A stretch of 64,000 bases of DNA from JABDQZ01 sp050049775 (GTDB taxonomy: Bacteria; Pseudomonadota; Gammaproteobacteria; Chromatiales; Chromatiaceae), in NCBI GenBank assembly GCA_050049775.1, contig JASFVP010000008.1, positions 25,067 through 89,066 on the forward strand, read 5' to 3'. The notes beneath the pieces are model-generated. The model had not been told where the DNA came from and ran no database searches. It worked only from the letters and a program-made list of their open reading frames with translations. Position 1 is the stretch's first letter. Every line of letters starts with the position of its first letter. Shown here in pieces: positions 8,872 to 18,491 of this stretch. The position numbers and the translations under genes are program-made.

Positions 8872-10504
8872 TCCCGGCAACAGACTGGATTTACCGGACT
8901 GGCTCAGCAAGGCGTTGTTGTCGCCGGTCACCCTGTTTCAACTGTACCGCTTTTTCCTTGCCCTGATGATGCTGACGGCGTATTTCACCAACACCGGCCC
9001 CGCCACGCTGGGTCAAACCCATCCGGCGCTGTTTGCCATTAGCAGTATTATCTATCTCGGTTTTGTCGTCGCCGGACTGCTCACGCTGCAATTTAAAAAA
9101 GTACGTGACGATACCAGCATCAACCTCATGACGTTCACCGACATCGTGTTGTTGACTCTCATGATGCACGCCAGCGGCGGCGTCGAATCAGGCCTTGGCA
9201 TCCTGCTGGCCATCTCGGTGACCGCGGGCAGTCTGATGATGCGCGGCCGCCTGGCCTTGCTGTTTGCCGCACTGGCATCACTGGCGGTAATGACCGAACA
9301 GCTTGCCATCGTCATCACACCGGATGGCGCCCAGACCGATTTTGTCCAATCCGCCCTGCTCGGCATAGCATTTTTTGCGATTGCCTTGCTGTCGCATTCA
9401 CTGTCGCTGCACATCCGCGCCTCGGAAAACCTGGCCATGCGCAAACAGCAGGACCTCGCGGACATGGCGCAGCTCAGTGAATACATCATCGACCACATGC
9501 AGCAGGGTGTCATTGCCATCGACAATAACCGCCAGATCCGCCTGGTCAACCAGTCCGCCCTGAAACTGCTGGCGCTACCAGAGAGCAAACCCAGCAAGTC
9601 GCTGCCGATTCTCTGCCCGGAACTGGGCCGACAACTCGACAGCTGGCTAAAAAACAAGCAGGCGCTGACCAAAAGCAGCATCAAGATCAGCAACAGCAGC
9701 AAGGAACTGCGAACCAGCTTTACCCCTCTGGGTCGAGACAATAACGCCGGCACGTTGATTTTTCTCGAAGATGCCTCGGAAATCACGCACCAGGCACAGC
9801 AACTCAAGCTGGCATCCATCGGCCGACTGACCGCCAGTATTGCGCATGAAATTCGCAACCCGCTCGGCGCCATCAGTCATGCCGGGCAGTTGCTGTCTGA
9901 ATCCCCCATGCTGGCCAGCGAAGACCATCGTCTCACCGAAATCATTCGTAACAACTCCAGCCGGGTCAATGAGGTCATCGAAAGCATTCTCAGCCTGTCG
10001 CGCCGTGATAGCGCCAAACCGCAGCTGGTACGTGTCAAATCCTGGCTGAACGATTTCAGAAGTAAATTCCTGCAAATTTCATCGCTCGACCCGACACAGC
10101 TGATACTCGATGTGGCGCCTGCCGATATCCAGGCCAGTTTTGACCCGGTGCAGGTGGAACAGGTCCTGTTCATTCTGGCGAACAACTCGGTCAGCCATTT
10201 TGACCGACGCCTCGCACAGCTGGATCTCCGCATTCTGGCCAGTCTGGATACCGGACATGGCAATCTGCTGCTTGAGTTCAGCGATAACGGCCCGGGCATC
10301 TCGGAAGGCAACCGTCGGCAGATTTTTGAGCCCTTCTTCACAACCAGCAACGCCGGCACCGGGCTTGGCCTTTACATCGCCCGGGAACTCAGCGAAAGTA
10401 ATCGGGCAAGAATCGAGTATCTGCCCTCCGAACAGCGTGGCAGTCACTTCCGAATCAGCTTTGTCGATCCGATTGATTTAAAGGAAAGCCATGAAACAGG
10501 CTGA
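8855..10504 (+). CDS. pilS: Two-component sensor histidine kinase PilS
   Basis: A 549-residue kinase. About six hydrophobic segments fill residues 25-200, followed by a PAS-like region and the HisKA domain with ASIAHEIRNPLGAISHA (phosphoacceptor about His331). The HATPase domain has DNGPGISEGN, FEPFFTT and GTGLGLYIA. PilS phosphorylates PilR and controls pilin transcription. The ATG at 8855 lies inside the upstream small gene, and the 3' end overlaps pilR by 14 bp. Adjacency to pilR, the pilins and pilBCD supports the name. Confidence 0.93.
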   Translation: MTQTADPGNRLDLPDWLSKALLSPVTLFQLYRFFLALMMLTAYFTNTGPATLGQTHPALFAISSIIYLGFVVAGLLTLQFKKVRDDTSINLMTFTDIVLLTLMMHASGGVESGLGILLAISVTAGSLMMRGRLALLFAALASLAVMTEQLAIVITPDGAQTDFVQSALLGIAFFAIALLSHSLSLHIRASENLAMRKQQDLADMAQLSEYIIDHMQQGVIAIDNNRQIRLVNQSALKLLALPESKPSKSLPILCPELGRQLDSWLKNKQALTKSSIKISNSSKELRTSFTPLGRDNNAGTLIFLEDASEITHQAQQLKLASIGRLTASIAHEIRNPLGAISHAGQLLSESPMLASEDHRLTEIIRNNSSRVNEVIESILSLSRRDSAKPQLVRVKSWLNDFRSKFLQISSLDPTQLILDVAPADIQASFDPVQVEQVLFILANNSVSHFDRRLAQLDLRILASLDTGHGNLLLEFSDNGPGISEGNRRQIFEPFFTTSNAGTGLGLYIARELSESNRARIEYLPSEQRGSHFRISFVDPIDLKESHETG

Positions 10505-11858
10505 GTGCCTCATTGTTGACGATGAACCCGATATCCGCGAACTGCTGGAATTAACCCTGTCGCGCATGGATGTCAGCACCTCGTCAGCTGGCACCATCCA
10601 GCAAGCCCATGAAATCCTGGATCAGCAGCATTTCGGCCTGTGCCTGACCGATATGCGCCTGCCGGACGGCGATGGCATTGACCTGATCCGTTACATCAAC
10701 GAAAAATATCCGGAAACGCCGGTCGCCATGATCACCGCCCATGGCAACATGAAATCGGCCGTGGAAGCGCTCAAGGCCGGCGCCTTCGATTTTGTTTCCA
10801 AACCCGTTGACCTGAAAATCCTGCGTGGCCTGGTGGAAACTGCGTTGAAACTCAACCATGCACCGGATAGCACCGACAGCCAGTCGAAACAATGCGAGGT
10901 CGCTTTAAATAACCAGTTACTTGGGAAATCCAAAGCCATTGAGGCCATTCGTGCCCTCACGGTGAAACTGGCACGCAACCAGGCACCGATCCACATTTCC
11001 GGCGAATCAGGCACCGGCAAGGAACTGGCGGCGCGCCTGATTCACTGCCAGGGACCACGCGCCGACAAACCTTTTGTTGCTGTCAACTGTGGCGCCGTGC
11101 CGCAAGAGCTCATGGAAAGTGAATTTTTCGGCCACGTCAAAGGCAGCTTTACCGGCGCCATCCAGGACAAAACCGGCCTGTTTCAGGCGGCTGACGGTGG
11201 TACGCTGTTTCTCGATGAAGTCGCCGATCTGCCGCTCAATATGCAGGTCAAACTGCTGCGCGCCATTCAGGAAAAATCCATACGCCCCATTGGCAGTACC
11301 ACGGAAATCTCTATTGATGTCCGCCTGGTCAGCGCCACCCACAAAAATCTGCAACAACTGGTATCAGATGACTTATTCCGCAAGGACCTTTTTTACCGCC
11401 TGAATGTCATCGAGTTGAACATTCCGCCATTGCGCGAACACCGGGAAGACATACCCCTGCTGATCGACCACATCCTGTCGAGGATTGCGGCTGACTACAA
11501 CATCCCGAAGCCTCGACTGGATCGCAAGCCACTCAAGCAACTGTGTGAATACAATTATCCCGGCAATGTCCGCGAGCTGGAGAATATTCTCGAAGGCGCA
11601 ATTGCCCTGCATGAAAACAACATCATTGTCAGCGAAGACCTGAAACTTAATCGCCATGTGGAAGCCGCCACCAGCCTGGACAGCGGCACACTGGAGCAAC
11701 GTCTCGAAAATTATGAGAAACGCATCATCCTGGAAGCGCTACAGCGCAACCGCTGGAATCGCAACGAAACGGCAAAGTCGTTAGGAATTAGCAACAGGCA
11801 GCTGCGTTACCGCATGGACAAACTGGAGCTGGATAGCGAAGAAGAACCCGAGCAGTGA
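10491..11858 (+). CDS. pilR: Sigma-54-dependent response regulator PilR
   Basis: A 455-residue NtrC-type activator. The receiver domain has phosphoacceptor Asp54 in LTDMRLPDG. The AAA+ domain has Walker A GESGTGKE, the sigma-54 contact loop GSFTGA (a serine variant of GAFTGA) and Walker B GGTLFLDEV. A Fis-type helix-turn-helix closes the protein (NRWNRNETAKSLGISNRQLRY). It should activate pilA from the sigma-54 promoter at 12019-12035, which starts 160 bp downstream of its stop. Confidence 0.95.
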   Translation: MKQAECLIVDDEPDIRELLELTLSRMDVSTSSAGTIQQAHEILDQQHFGLCLTDMRLPDGDGIDLIRYINEKYPETPVAMITAHGNMKSAVEALKAGAFDFVSKPVDLKILRGLVETALKLNHAPDSTDSQSKQCEVALNNQLLGKSKAIEAIRALTVKLARNQAPIHISGESGTGKELAARLIHCQGPRADKPFVAVNCGAVPQELMESEFFGHVKGSFTGAIQDKTGLFQAADGGTLFLDEVADLPLNMQVKLLRAIQEKSIRPIGSTTEISIDVRLVSATHKNLQQLVSDDLFRKDLFYRLNVIELNIPPLREHREDIPLLIDHILSRIAADYNIPKPRLDRKPLKQLCEYNYPGNVRELENILEGAIALHENNIIVSEDLKLNRHVEAATSLDSGTLEQRLENYEKRIILEALQRNRWNRNETAKSLGISNRQLRYRMDKLELDSEEEPEQ

Positions 11859-12018
11859 CAATAATCGGCACAATCTGACAACTTTTGTCCCCGGAACCCT
11901 TTTCAATACATTGTTTTTCCAAGACCACTTATGCATGTAAAAAAATAAAAATTATATTTTCACATAATTATCAATGCATTAAATAAACAACTTGACTTAA
12001 AATCCTCAATTTTTAGTT

Positions 12019-12035
12019 TTGGCATGCTTCCTGCT
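12019..12035 (+). promoter_or_regulatory. Sigma-54 (-24/-12) promoter of pilA
   Basis: TTGGCATGCTTCCTGCT matches the sigma-54 consensus, with GG at 12021-12022 and GC at 12033-12034, exactly 12 bp apart. Transcription would start near 12046, about 66 bases before the pilA ATG. The upstream 120 bp are AT-rich and suit PilR binding and bending, and pilR is the gene just upstream. I cannot place the PilR sites with confidence. Confidence 0.8.
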
Positions 12036-12111
12036 CGCTTGGGTCCGACAATCTGAAATTTGTCGAATGCAGATTTCGTATGTAACCCAAAATTTAGGAA
12101 GGAACAGTAAA

Positions 12112-12549
12112 ATGAAAAAAGTACAAGCAGGTTTTACATTGATCGAACTCATGATCGTGGTTGCGATCATCGCCATTCTCGCCGCCATCGCGATCCCGGC
12201 CTATAACCAGTACATCGCTGAAGCGAACATGTCCAAAGTCACCAGCAACTACGACGAAGCGATTCGTGCAGTGAAAAATGAATTCGGTAAACTCAAAGCC
12301 AAAAGGGCTCGAGGCAATACCGGTGCAACATTACCAAATGGTGTTGGCGGTTGGGCTAACCTGATTGGCGCTGATGCCAAATCTCCAGGCGGTACCGCAG
12401 CTTATGCAGCTGCAGCTAGCGCAACTACTGGTGCTATTGGTATTTCTATCTCTGGTTCAGGAGATACTACTTCGGTCACCATCAGCAGACCGAACTATGG
12501 CGAGCTCAATGCCTCGAGTGTTGGTCCAATTAACTTCGCAGATTATTAA
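12112..12549 (+). CDS. pilA: Type IV major pilin PilA
   Basis: A 145-residue type IVa pilin with a short seven-residue leader, MKKVQAG, cut by PilD before Phe8. The mature N-terminus FTLIELMIVVAIIAILAAIAIPAY has Glu at +5. The start at 12112 has AGGAAGGAA upstream. The head domain is short and rich in Gly, Ala, Ser and Thr, and I see no C-terminal disulfide pair. The locus is AT-richer than its neighbours in the promoter and part of the head, as is common for variable surface pilins. It is followed by a strong hairpin. Confidence 0.93.
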   Translation: MKKVQAGFTLIELMIVVAIIAILAAIAIPAYNQYIAEANMSKVTSNYDEAIRAVKNEFGKLKAKRARGNTGATLPNGVGGWANLIGADAKSPGGTAAYAAAASATTGAIGISISGSGDTTSVTISRPNYGELNASSVGPINFADY

Positions 12550-12564
12550 TATTATCGACAATAT

Positions 12565-12596
12565 ACCGGGCATCTCAGGATGCCCGGTTTCTCCTT
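12565..12596 (+). terminator. Rho-independent terminator or attenuator after pilA
   Basis: ACCGGGCATC and GATGCCCGGT form a perfect 10-bp stem with loop TCAG, followed by TTCTCCTT. It lies between pilA and the second pilin gene, so it can give high pilA mRNA with limited read-through. Confidence 0.82.
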
Positions 12597-12605
12597 ACTC
12601 AACAG

Positions 12606-13028
12606 ATGAATACCCTGAAATCACCCAAGCAACAACAAGCTGGCCTGACCCTGGTTGAGCTCATGGTGGTGATTGCCATACTTAGTATCATTGCCGCTCT
12701 TGCCATTCCCGCCTACGATGGATACGTCAAAGAAGCCCGCCTAAGCACCGCACGCGCCAACATGGATAGCCTGCGCTTGTTTCTTGAAGACTACCGCCTC
12801 GATAACGGCACCTATATCAGCGGCGCCGGCGCCAACCCAAGCCTGGCGCAATTGAGCACCAACTACGGCTGGACACCGGATGGCGACACCGGCGCTTACA
12901 CCTACGGCGTCTCCCTGAGTGCAAACAGCTATGATATCACCGTCACAAGCGACGGCTTGTGGATGCGTTGCGAAAATCGCATGTCCAACTGCTGCGATGG
13001 CAAAGGTAATGTGATTGCCTGCCCATAA
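12606..13028 (+). CDS. Type IV pilin-like protein (minor pilin or second pilin)
   Basis: A 140-residue prepilin: leader MNTLKSPKQQQAG cut before Leu14, then LTLVELMVVIAILSIIAALAIPAY with Glu at +5. The C-terminus has four cysteines (MRCENRMSNCCDGKG, then IAC), able to form the disulfide loop typical of pilins. It resembles PilE/PilA2-type pilins more than GspH-like FimU. It begins just after the pilA terminator, so it may be expressed by read-through. Whether it is a minor pilin or an alternative major pilin is open. Confidence 0.85.
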   Translation: MNTLKSPKQQQAGLTLVELMVVIAILSIIAALAIPAYDGYVKEARLSTARANMDSLRLFLEDYRLDNGTYISGAGANPSLAQLSTNYGWTPDGDTGAYTYGVSLSANSYDITVTSDGLWMRCENRMSNCCDGKGNVIACP

Positions 13029-13145
13029 CCGGAAAAAATAGCACTTTTCCCGCCCTAAACTCATTAGCCTGCCGGCATTTTTTAGCCTAAACTTTGGCTG
13101 ATAATTACCGTTACTATACCAATATAAGGTAACTGAATTGCGCCA

Positions 13146-14861
13146 ATGGCTACTATAAAACCCAAATTCAACCTCGGCGGCCTCGCCCGGCGCCTCATCA
13201 GCGATCAGCTCGTTTCTGAACAACAGGCTAACGAGACTTATGAGCAAGCGCTGAAAAAACGCATTCCCTACGTCAGCTTTCTGGTGGAAAACAAAATTCT
13301 CAAACCGATGCAAATCGCCGTTTCCGCTTCACTTGAATTCGGCGTACCACTGTTTGACCTTGATGCCATCGAGCCGGACAGCCTGCCAGCCGGTCTGGTT
13401 GATGAAAAACTGATCAGGAAACATCATGCCCTGCCGTTGTACAAACGTGGCAATCGCCTGTTTCTGGCAGTATCCGATCCGACCAATCATCAGGGACTGG
13501 ATGAAATCAAATTTCACACCGGCCTGACTACAGAAGCGGTTCTGGTTGAAGAGGACAAGCTCACCCAGACCATCGAAAAAGCCCTGAACACGTCGGACAC
13601 CGTCATGTCCGAACTCATGGACACCGACCTGGACAACCTGCAGATCGAAGGTGACGACGACCACCTGCAGGACGAGCAGCCGGTTTCCGATGCTGATGAC
13701 GCCCCGGTCGTACGCTTTGTCAACAAAGTGCTGCTCGACGCCATCAATGGTGGCGTATCAGATATTCATTTTGAGCCCTACGAAAAAAACTACCGCATCC
13801 GTTATCGTTCTGATGGCATCCTGCACGAAATAGCCACGCCACCAGCAAGCATGGCCGCGCGCCTCTCGGCCAGGCTCAAGGTCATGTCGCGTCTTGATAT
13901 TGCTGAACGACGCGTACCGCAGGACGGACGCATGAAAATGGTGTTATCCAAAAACCGTGCCATCGACTTTCGCGTCAATACCTGCCCGACCCTGTATGGT
14001 GAAAAAATTGTACTGCGTATTCTCGACCCGACCAGCGCCCAGCTTGGTATCGAAGCGCTCGGCTTTGACGAGAAGCAACGCGAGGTTTTCGAGGAAGCCA
14101 TCAAAAAGCCTTACGGTATGATTCTGGTTACAGGTCCGACTGGCAGCGGTAAAACAGTTTCCCTGTACACCGCACTGAATATGCTGAATGAAAATGATGT
14201 CAACATTTCAACGGCAGAAGATCCTGTGGAAATCCAGGTCGCCGGCATCAATCAGGTTAATGTAAATCCCAAAACCGGCCTGACCTTTGCAGAAGCCTTG
14301 CGTGCATTTTTGCGCCAGGACCCTGATATCGTCATGGTGGGTGAGATTCGAGACCTTGAAACAGCGGAAATTGCCGTCAAGGCCGCCCAGACCGGCCACC
14401 TGGTGTTATCCACGCTGCACACCAACGATGCACCTCAGACCCTGACACGTCTGGCCAACATCGGCATACCTCCCTATAACATTGCATCCAGCGTTAACCT
14501 CATCATGGCTCAGCGTCTGGCGCGTCGCCTTTGTGAACATTGCAAGACCCCGGTCGACATCCCAAGGGAAGCATTGCTAGAAGAAGGCTTTACCGAACAC
14601 GACCTGAAAGAAAAATTCACCGTCTACAAACCGGTTGGCTGCGACATGTGCACACGCGGTTACAAGGGGCGCGTCGGTATTTTTCAGGTTATGCCGGTTA
14701 CCGAGGAAATGGGACGAGTCATTATGGAAGAAGGCGACGCTATGCAACTTGCGGATATCGCCCAGAAAAACGGCATCTCTGATTTACGTCAGTCCGGCTT
14801 GGCCAAGGTCAAGGCCGGCGTCACCAGCCTGGAAGAACTCAACCGGGTCACCAAGGAATAA
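13146..14861 (+). CDS. pilB: Type IV pilus assembly ATPase PilB
   Basis: A 571-residue secretion-type extension ATPase. An N-terminal N1/N2 region (residues 1-150) precedes the ATPase core with Walker A GPTGSGKT near residue 330, the Walker B region RQDPDIVMVGEIRD and the tetracysteine zinc motif (CEHC...CDMC). It powers pilus assembly from the cytoplasmic face with PilC. pilC follows after 2 bp. The 117-bp gap upstream holds AT-rich sequence (ACTATACCAATATAAGG) that could carry a housekeeping promoter. Confidence 0.96.
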   Translation: MATIKPKFNLGGLARRLISDQLVSEQQANETYEQALKKRIPYVSFLVENKILKPMQIAVSASLEFGVPLFDLDAIEPDSLPAGLVDEKLIRKHHALPLYKRGNRLFLAVSDPTNHQGLDEIKFHTGLTTEAVLVEEDKLTQTIEKALNTSDTVMSELMDTDLDNLQIEGDDDHLQDEQPVSDADDAPVVRFVNKVLLDAINGGVSDIHFEPYEKNYRIRYRSDGILHEIATPPASMAARLSARLKVMSRLDIAERRVPQDGRMKMVLSKNRAIDFRVNTCPTLYGEKIVLRILDPTSAQLGIEALGFDEKQREVFEEAIKKPYGMILVTGPTGSGKTVSLYTALNMLNENDVNISTAEDPVEIQVAGINQVNVNPKTGLTFAEALRAFLRQDPDIVMVGEIRDLETAEIAVKAAQTGHLVLSTLHTNDAPQTLTRLANIGIPPYNIASSVNLIMAQRLARRLCEHCKTPVDIPREALLEEGFTEHDLKEKFTVYKPVGCDMCTRGYKGRVGIFQVMPVTEEMGRVIMEEGDAMQLADIAQKNGISDLRQSGLAKVKAGVTSLEELNRVTKE

Positions 14862-14863
14862 GC

Positions 14864-16114
14864 ATGGCGGTAAAAGCAGCAAAAAAAGAAAAAGTTCAAA
14901 AAGTAAATACATTTACCTGGGAAGGCACCGACAAAAAAGGCAACAAGGTCAAAGGTGAATCCAACTCGGCCAGCATCGCTATTGTACGGGCAGAATTGCG
15001 TCGGCAAGGCGTCGTAGCTTCAAAAGTCAAGCTAAAGCCCAAACCGCTGTTCAGCCGAAAAAAGAAAATTCTCACCAAGGACATTGCCATTTTTGCACGC
15101 CAATTAGCCACCATGATGAGCTCTGGCGTGCCACTGGTGCAATCCTTTGACATTGTTGGCCGCGGCCACGACAACCCATCAATGCAGGAGCTGCTGCTCA
15201 GCATCAAGGCTGACATTGAAGGCGGTACCGCCCTGGCACCGGCTCTAGCCAAGCATCCATTGTATTTCGATGACTTGTTTTGTAACTTGGTTGAAGCCGG
15301 TGAACAGGCGGGTGTACTGGAAACCTTGCTCGACAAAATCGCCACCTACAAGGAAAAAACCGAGTCACTCAAGGCCAAAATCAAAAAGGCACTGACTTAC
15401 CCGATCGCCGTCATCATCGTAGCGATCGTCGTAACTGCCATCATCATGATTTTTGTGATTCCGCAATTTGAAAGTCTGTTTGCCGGCTTTGGAGCCGAGT
15501 TGCCCGCCTTCACACAAATGGTTGTGAAAATGTCCAAGTTTGTGTCGCAGTGGTGGTGGCTGATGCTTGGTGTTGCAGTTGGCGCGGTTGTGTTTTTTTC
15601 TGCCATGTACAAACGCTCACGAAAAATGCGTGAAACGCTGGACAAAATGCTGCTCAAGATACCTGTCATTGGCGACATTATGCATAAGGCCGCGGTAGCA
15701 CGTTTTTCCCGCACCCTGTCAACCATGTTTGCTGCAGGTGTGCCCTTGGTTGAAGCCTTAGAATCCGTCTCTGGCGCGACCGGCAACATCATTTACAGTA
15801 ATGCCGTGCTACGCATGCGCGAAGACGTCTCCACCGGTCAGTCGCTACAACTTTCCATGAAACAGCAGGACTTGTTCCCTCACATGGTGGTACAAATGGT
15901 CGCCATTGGCGAGGAAGCTGGCTCACTCGACGCCATGCTCGGCAAGGTCGCGGATTTTTATGAAGAGGAAGTCGACAACGCGGTTGATGCCTTGAGCAGC
16001 CTCATGGAACCCATGATCATGGCATTCCTTGGCGTGGTGATCGGTGGCCTGGTCATCGCGATGTACCTGCCAATCTTCCAGATGGGTTCAGCCATTTCCG
16101 GCGGCGGTCACTAA
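14864..16114 (+). CDS. pilC: Type IV pilus inner-membrane platform protein PilC
   Basis: A 416-residue GspF/PilC-family protein with two T2SSF repeats (about residues 75-200 and 280-400) and three membrane segments, including VIIVAIVVTAIIMIFVIPQF and a C-terminal LGVVIGGLVIAMYLPIF. It forms the platform linking PilB to the growing pilus. It begins 2 bp after pilB and is followed by pilD. Confidence 0.96.
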   Translation: MAVKAAKKEKVQKVNTFTWEGTDKKGNKVKGESNSASIAIVRAELRRQGVVASKVKLKPKPLFSRKKKILTKDIAIFARQLATMMSSGVPLVQSFDIVGRGHDNPSMQELLLSIKADIEGGTALAPALAKHPLYFDDLFCNLVEAGEQAGVLETLLDKIATYKEKTESLKAKIKKALTYPIAVIIVAIVVTAIIMIFVIPQFESLFAGFGAELPAFTQMVVKMSKFVSQWWWLMLGVAVGAVVFFSAMYKRSRKMRETLDKMLLKIPVIGDIMHKAAVARFSRTLSTMFAAGVPLVEALESVSGATGNIIYSNAVLRMREDVSTGQSLQLSMKQQDLFPHMVVQMVAIGEEAGSLDAMLGKVADFYEEEVDNAVDALSSLMEPMIMAFLGVVIGGLVIAMYLPIFQMGSAISGGGH

Positions 16115-16146
16115 CTGACAGCTGCCAATCCCGCCGGGAAGTGCAC

Positions 16147-17019
16147 ATGCTCTTGGATTTTTTCCAGCTCAATCCGCTTATCTTTTATATCTGTGTTTTT
16201 GTTTTCTCCCTGGCCATTGGCAGTTTTCTCAATGTTGTCATCTATCGCCTCCCGGAAATGATGCAGCGTCAGTGGCAACGTGAATGTGATGAGCTTGACC
16301 AGCAAAAAGAAACTTCTCTGGAACAAGACACCTTTAACCTGTCGGTACCCGCCTCTCGCTGCCCCGCTTGTGGCCACAAAATCCGGGCCTGGGAAAACAT
16401 TCCCGTCATCAGCTATTTACTGTTAAAAGGAAAATGCTCCGGTTGCGAGTCGGCGATATCGCTGCGCTACCCGATTATAGAAATCACCACCGCACTACTT
16501 GCTCTGGTAATTGCCATGCATTTCGGCGTCACCACACAAACACTTGCGGCACTGTTGCTGACCTATAGCCTGATCGCGCTCAGCATGATCGACTTTGATC
16601 ACCATCTATTGCCGGATAACATCACCCTGCCAATGATCTGGATTGGCCTGGCAATAAACATGGGCTATGTGTACACCGACATCGAGTCCGCCGTAATCGG
16701 TGCCATGTCCGGCTATTTAAGCCTGTGGTCGGTGTTCTGGCTGTTTAAATTGCTGACCGGCAAGGAAGGCATGGGCTATGGGGATTTCAAATTACTGGCA
16801 TTATTTGGCGCCTGGCTAGGCTGGCAATATCTGCCGCTGATCATTCTGCTCTCATCACTGGTCGGCGCTGTCATCGGCATCGGCATGATCGTACTGCGCG
16901 GCCGCGATAGAAACATCCCGATCCCGTTCGGACCTTACCTCGCCATCGCCGGCTGGATTGCACTGCTTTATGGTGAACAGATCAACAACGGCTACCTACA
17001 ATTAGCCGGTATCCGTTGA
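16147..17019 (+). CDS. pilD: Prepilin peptidase / N-methyltransferase PilD
   Basis: A 290-residue aspartic protease of the inner membrane that cuts prepilin leaders and methylates the new N-terminus. The cytosolic loop has two CxxC pairs (CPACG and CSGCE), the zinc site of the methylase-competent form. The catalytic aspartates lie in DFDHHLLPD and GMGYGDFK. I use the ATG at 16147; the in-frame GTG at 16141 lacks spacing to GGGAA. It should process both pilins here. coaE begins just after it. Confidence 0.95.
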   Translation: MLLDFFQLNPLIFYICVFVFSLAIGSFLNVVIYRLPEMMQRQWQRECDELDQQKETSLEQDTFNLSVPASRCPACGHKIRAWENIPVISYLLLKGKCSGCESAISLRYPIIEITTALLALVIAMHFGVTTQTLAALLLTYSLIALSMIDFDHHLLPDNITLPMIWIGLAINMGYVYTDIESAVIGAMSGYLSLWSVFWLFKLLTGKEGMGYGDFKLLALFGAWLGWQYLPLIILLSSLVGAVIGIGMIVLRGRDRNIPIPFGPYLAIAGWIALLYGEQINNGYLQLAGIR

Positions 17020-17020
17020 C

Positions 17021-17626
17021 ATGTTCACCGTCGTGCTGACCGGAGGTATCGCCTGCGGAAAATCCGCTGTCAGTCACCTGTTTGCTAATCTCGGCGTACC
17101 GGTGATCGATGCCGACCTCATCAGCCGTGAGCTGGTCCTGCCTGGGGCAGCCGCGCTGGCGGAGATTGTCGCGGAATTTGGTGACGAAATCCTGACCGAA
17201 AACGGCAACCTGGATCGCTCCCGCATGCGACAACTGGTATTTCATTCCGAACAGAAAAGGTCACGCCTGGAACAAATTCTGCACCCGCGCATCCATGCGG
17301 AAATACAGAGACAACTCAACAAGCTGCAAGCCGACTACTGCATTCTGGTGATTCCCTTGTTGGTGGAAAGCAGCCAGCCGTATCCAGCGGATCGTATTCT
17401 GGTGATCGACTGCCCGGTCGAGTTGCAGCGCGCTCGCCTGGCAAAACGTGATCAAATCGACAATCAACTCATAGATGACATGTTAGCCTCACAGGCCAGC
17501 CGGGAACAACGACTGGCAATTGCCGACGATATCATTGAGAATACCCAGGGGTTTGACCACCTCGAGCAGCAGGTATTGCAGTTACATCGGCAATATCTGG
17601 CTTATTCCGGTTCCAGACATCACTGA
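17021..17626 (+). CDS. coaE: Dephospho-CoA kinase
   Basis: The last enzyme of coenzyme A synthesis, phosphorylating the 3' hydroxyl of dephospho-CoA. The P-loop GGIACGKS lies at residues 8-15, and the family segment VPVIDADLISRELV follows. The 201-residue length is normal. It starts one base after the pilD stop; the pilD-coaE-zapD-yacG order is classic for Gammaproteobacteria. Confidence 0.95.
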   Translation: MFTVVLTGGIACGKSAVSHLFANLGVPVIDADLISRELVLPGAAALAEIVAEFGDEILTENGNLDRSRMRQLVFHSEQKRSRLEQILHPRIHAEIQRQLNKLQADYCILVIPLLVESSQPYPADRILVIDCPVELQRARLAKRDQIDNQLIDDMLASQASREQRLAIADDIIENTQGFDHLEQQVLQLHRQYLAYSGSRHH

Positions 17627-17650
17627 TATTTACGCAATCGTCTCAATATT

Positions 17651-17662
17651 GGACAATTGTCC
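17651..17662. repeat. 12-bp perfect palindrome upstream of zapD
   Basis: GGACAATTGTCC is a perfect palindrome in the 85-bp coaE-zapD gap, 50 bp before the zapD GTG. It could be an operator half-site pair for a dimeric regulator. No known consensus is recognised. Confidence 0.35.
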
Positions 17663-17711
17663 TGCAAATTACGATAGCATCACGCTTTAACGTCCTTAGC
17701 CCAGAGCCATT

Positions 17712-18479
17712 GTGTCCGATCAGATAATTTTTGAATATCCATTGCACGAACGTAGCAGAACCTTGTTGCGACTGTCCCACAGCTTCAACCAGTTCAACTA
17801 CCACCTGCCAATGACCGACGCCTGGCAAACGCGCTCCGCCATGGACGCCATGCTGGATATTTCCGCCATTCTGGCGCGCGCTGACATCAAGTCCGAGCTG
17901 ATCAAGGAAATGGAACGCCAGACCATGCTGCTGGGTAAAATGCGCCAGTCACAGGGCGTGGATACGCATCGACTGGAAAACATTTTGCAGCAACTCAGCA
18001 CTTCCGCCACCGAATTACACAGCGTCGGCGGCCAGCTCGGCAAACAAATCCGTGACAACGAATTCCTCAAGAGCATCCAGCAACGCAGCAGCATCCCGGG
18101 CGGCAACTGTGATTTTGACCTGCCGCTGTATCATTACTGGCTGGAGTTGCCACATGAGACGCGCAGCGCGCAAATGCAGGAATGGATCAGCTGTATTGAA
18201 CCGTTGCGCAATGCTGTCGACCTGTTACTCATGCTGGTGCGTGGCAGCAATATTCCGCGCAACGAGATCGCGGAAAAAGGCTTTTTCCAGAAAACACTGG
18301 ACGGCAACATCACGGTACAGCTGGTGCGCATTATTGTGGACAAAAGTCTTGCGCTCTACCCGGAAGTCAGCGGCAGCAAGCATCGCTTTAACATCCGTTT
18401 CATGGAAACCGAGCCGCTCGATCACCCACCGCAAACCAGCGACAATGTCGACTTTATCCTGACCACCTGCGTCATCTAA
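17712..18479 (+). CDS. zapD: Cell division protein ZapD
   Basis: A 255-residue FtsZ-bundling factor (YacF family). It starts with GTG and has the family N-terminus FEYPLHERSRTLLRL. The fold is predicted all-helical followed by beta-strand, with no membrane segment. ZapD crosslinks FtsZ filaments at the Z-ring. It is followed by yacG after 12 bp. Confidence 0.93.
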   Translation: MSDQIIFEYPLHERSRTLLRLSHSFNQFNYHLPMTDAWQTRSAMDAMLDISAILARADIKSELIKEMERQTMLLGKMRQSQGVDTHRLENILQQLSTSATELHSVGGQLGKQIRDNEFLKSIQQRSSIPGGNCDFDLPLYHYWLELPHETRSAQMQEWISCIEPLRNAVDLLLMLVRGSNIPRNEIAEKGFFQKTLDGNITVQLVRIIVDKSLALYPEVSGSKHRFNIRFMETEPLDHPPQTSDNVDFILTTCVI

Positions 18480-18491
18480 ACAGCAACCCAA

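Noticed and set aside
11859..12018. AT-rich gap before pilA as a mobile-element scar or replication origin
   Set aside because: No terminal repeats or DnaA-box cluster; the AT-richness fits a sigma-54 activator region.
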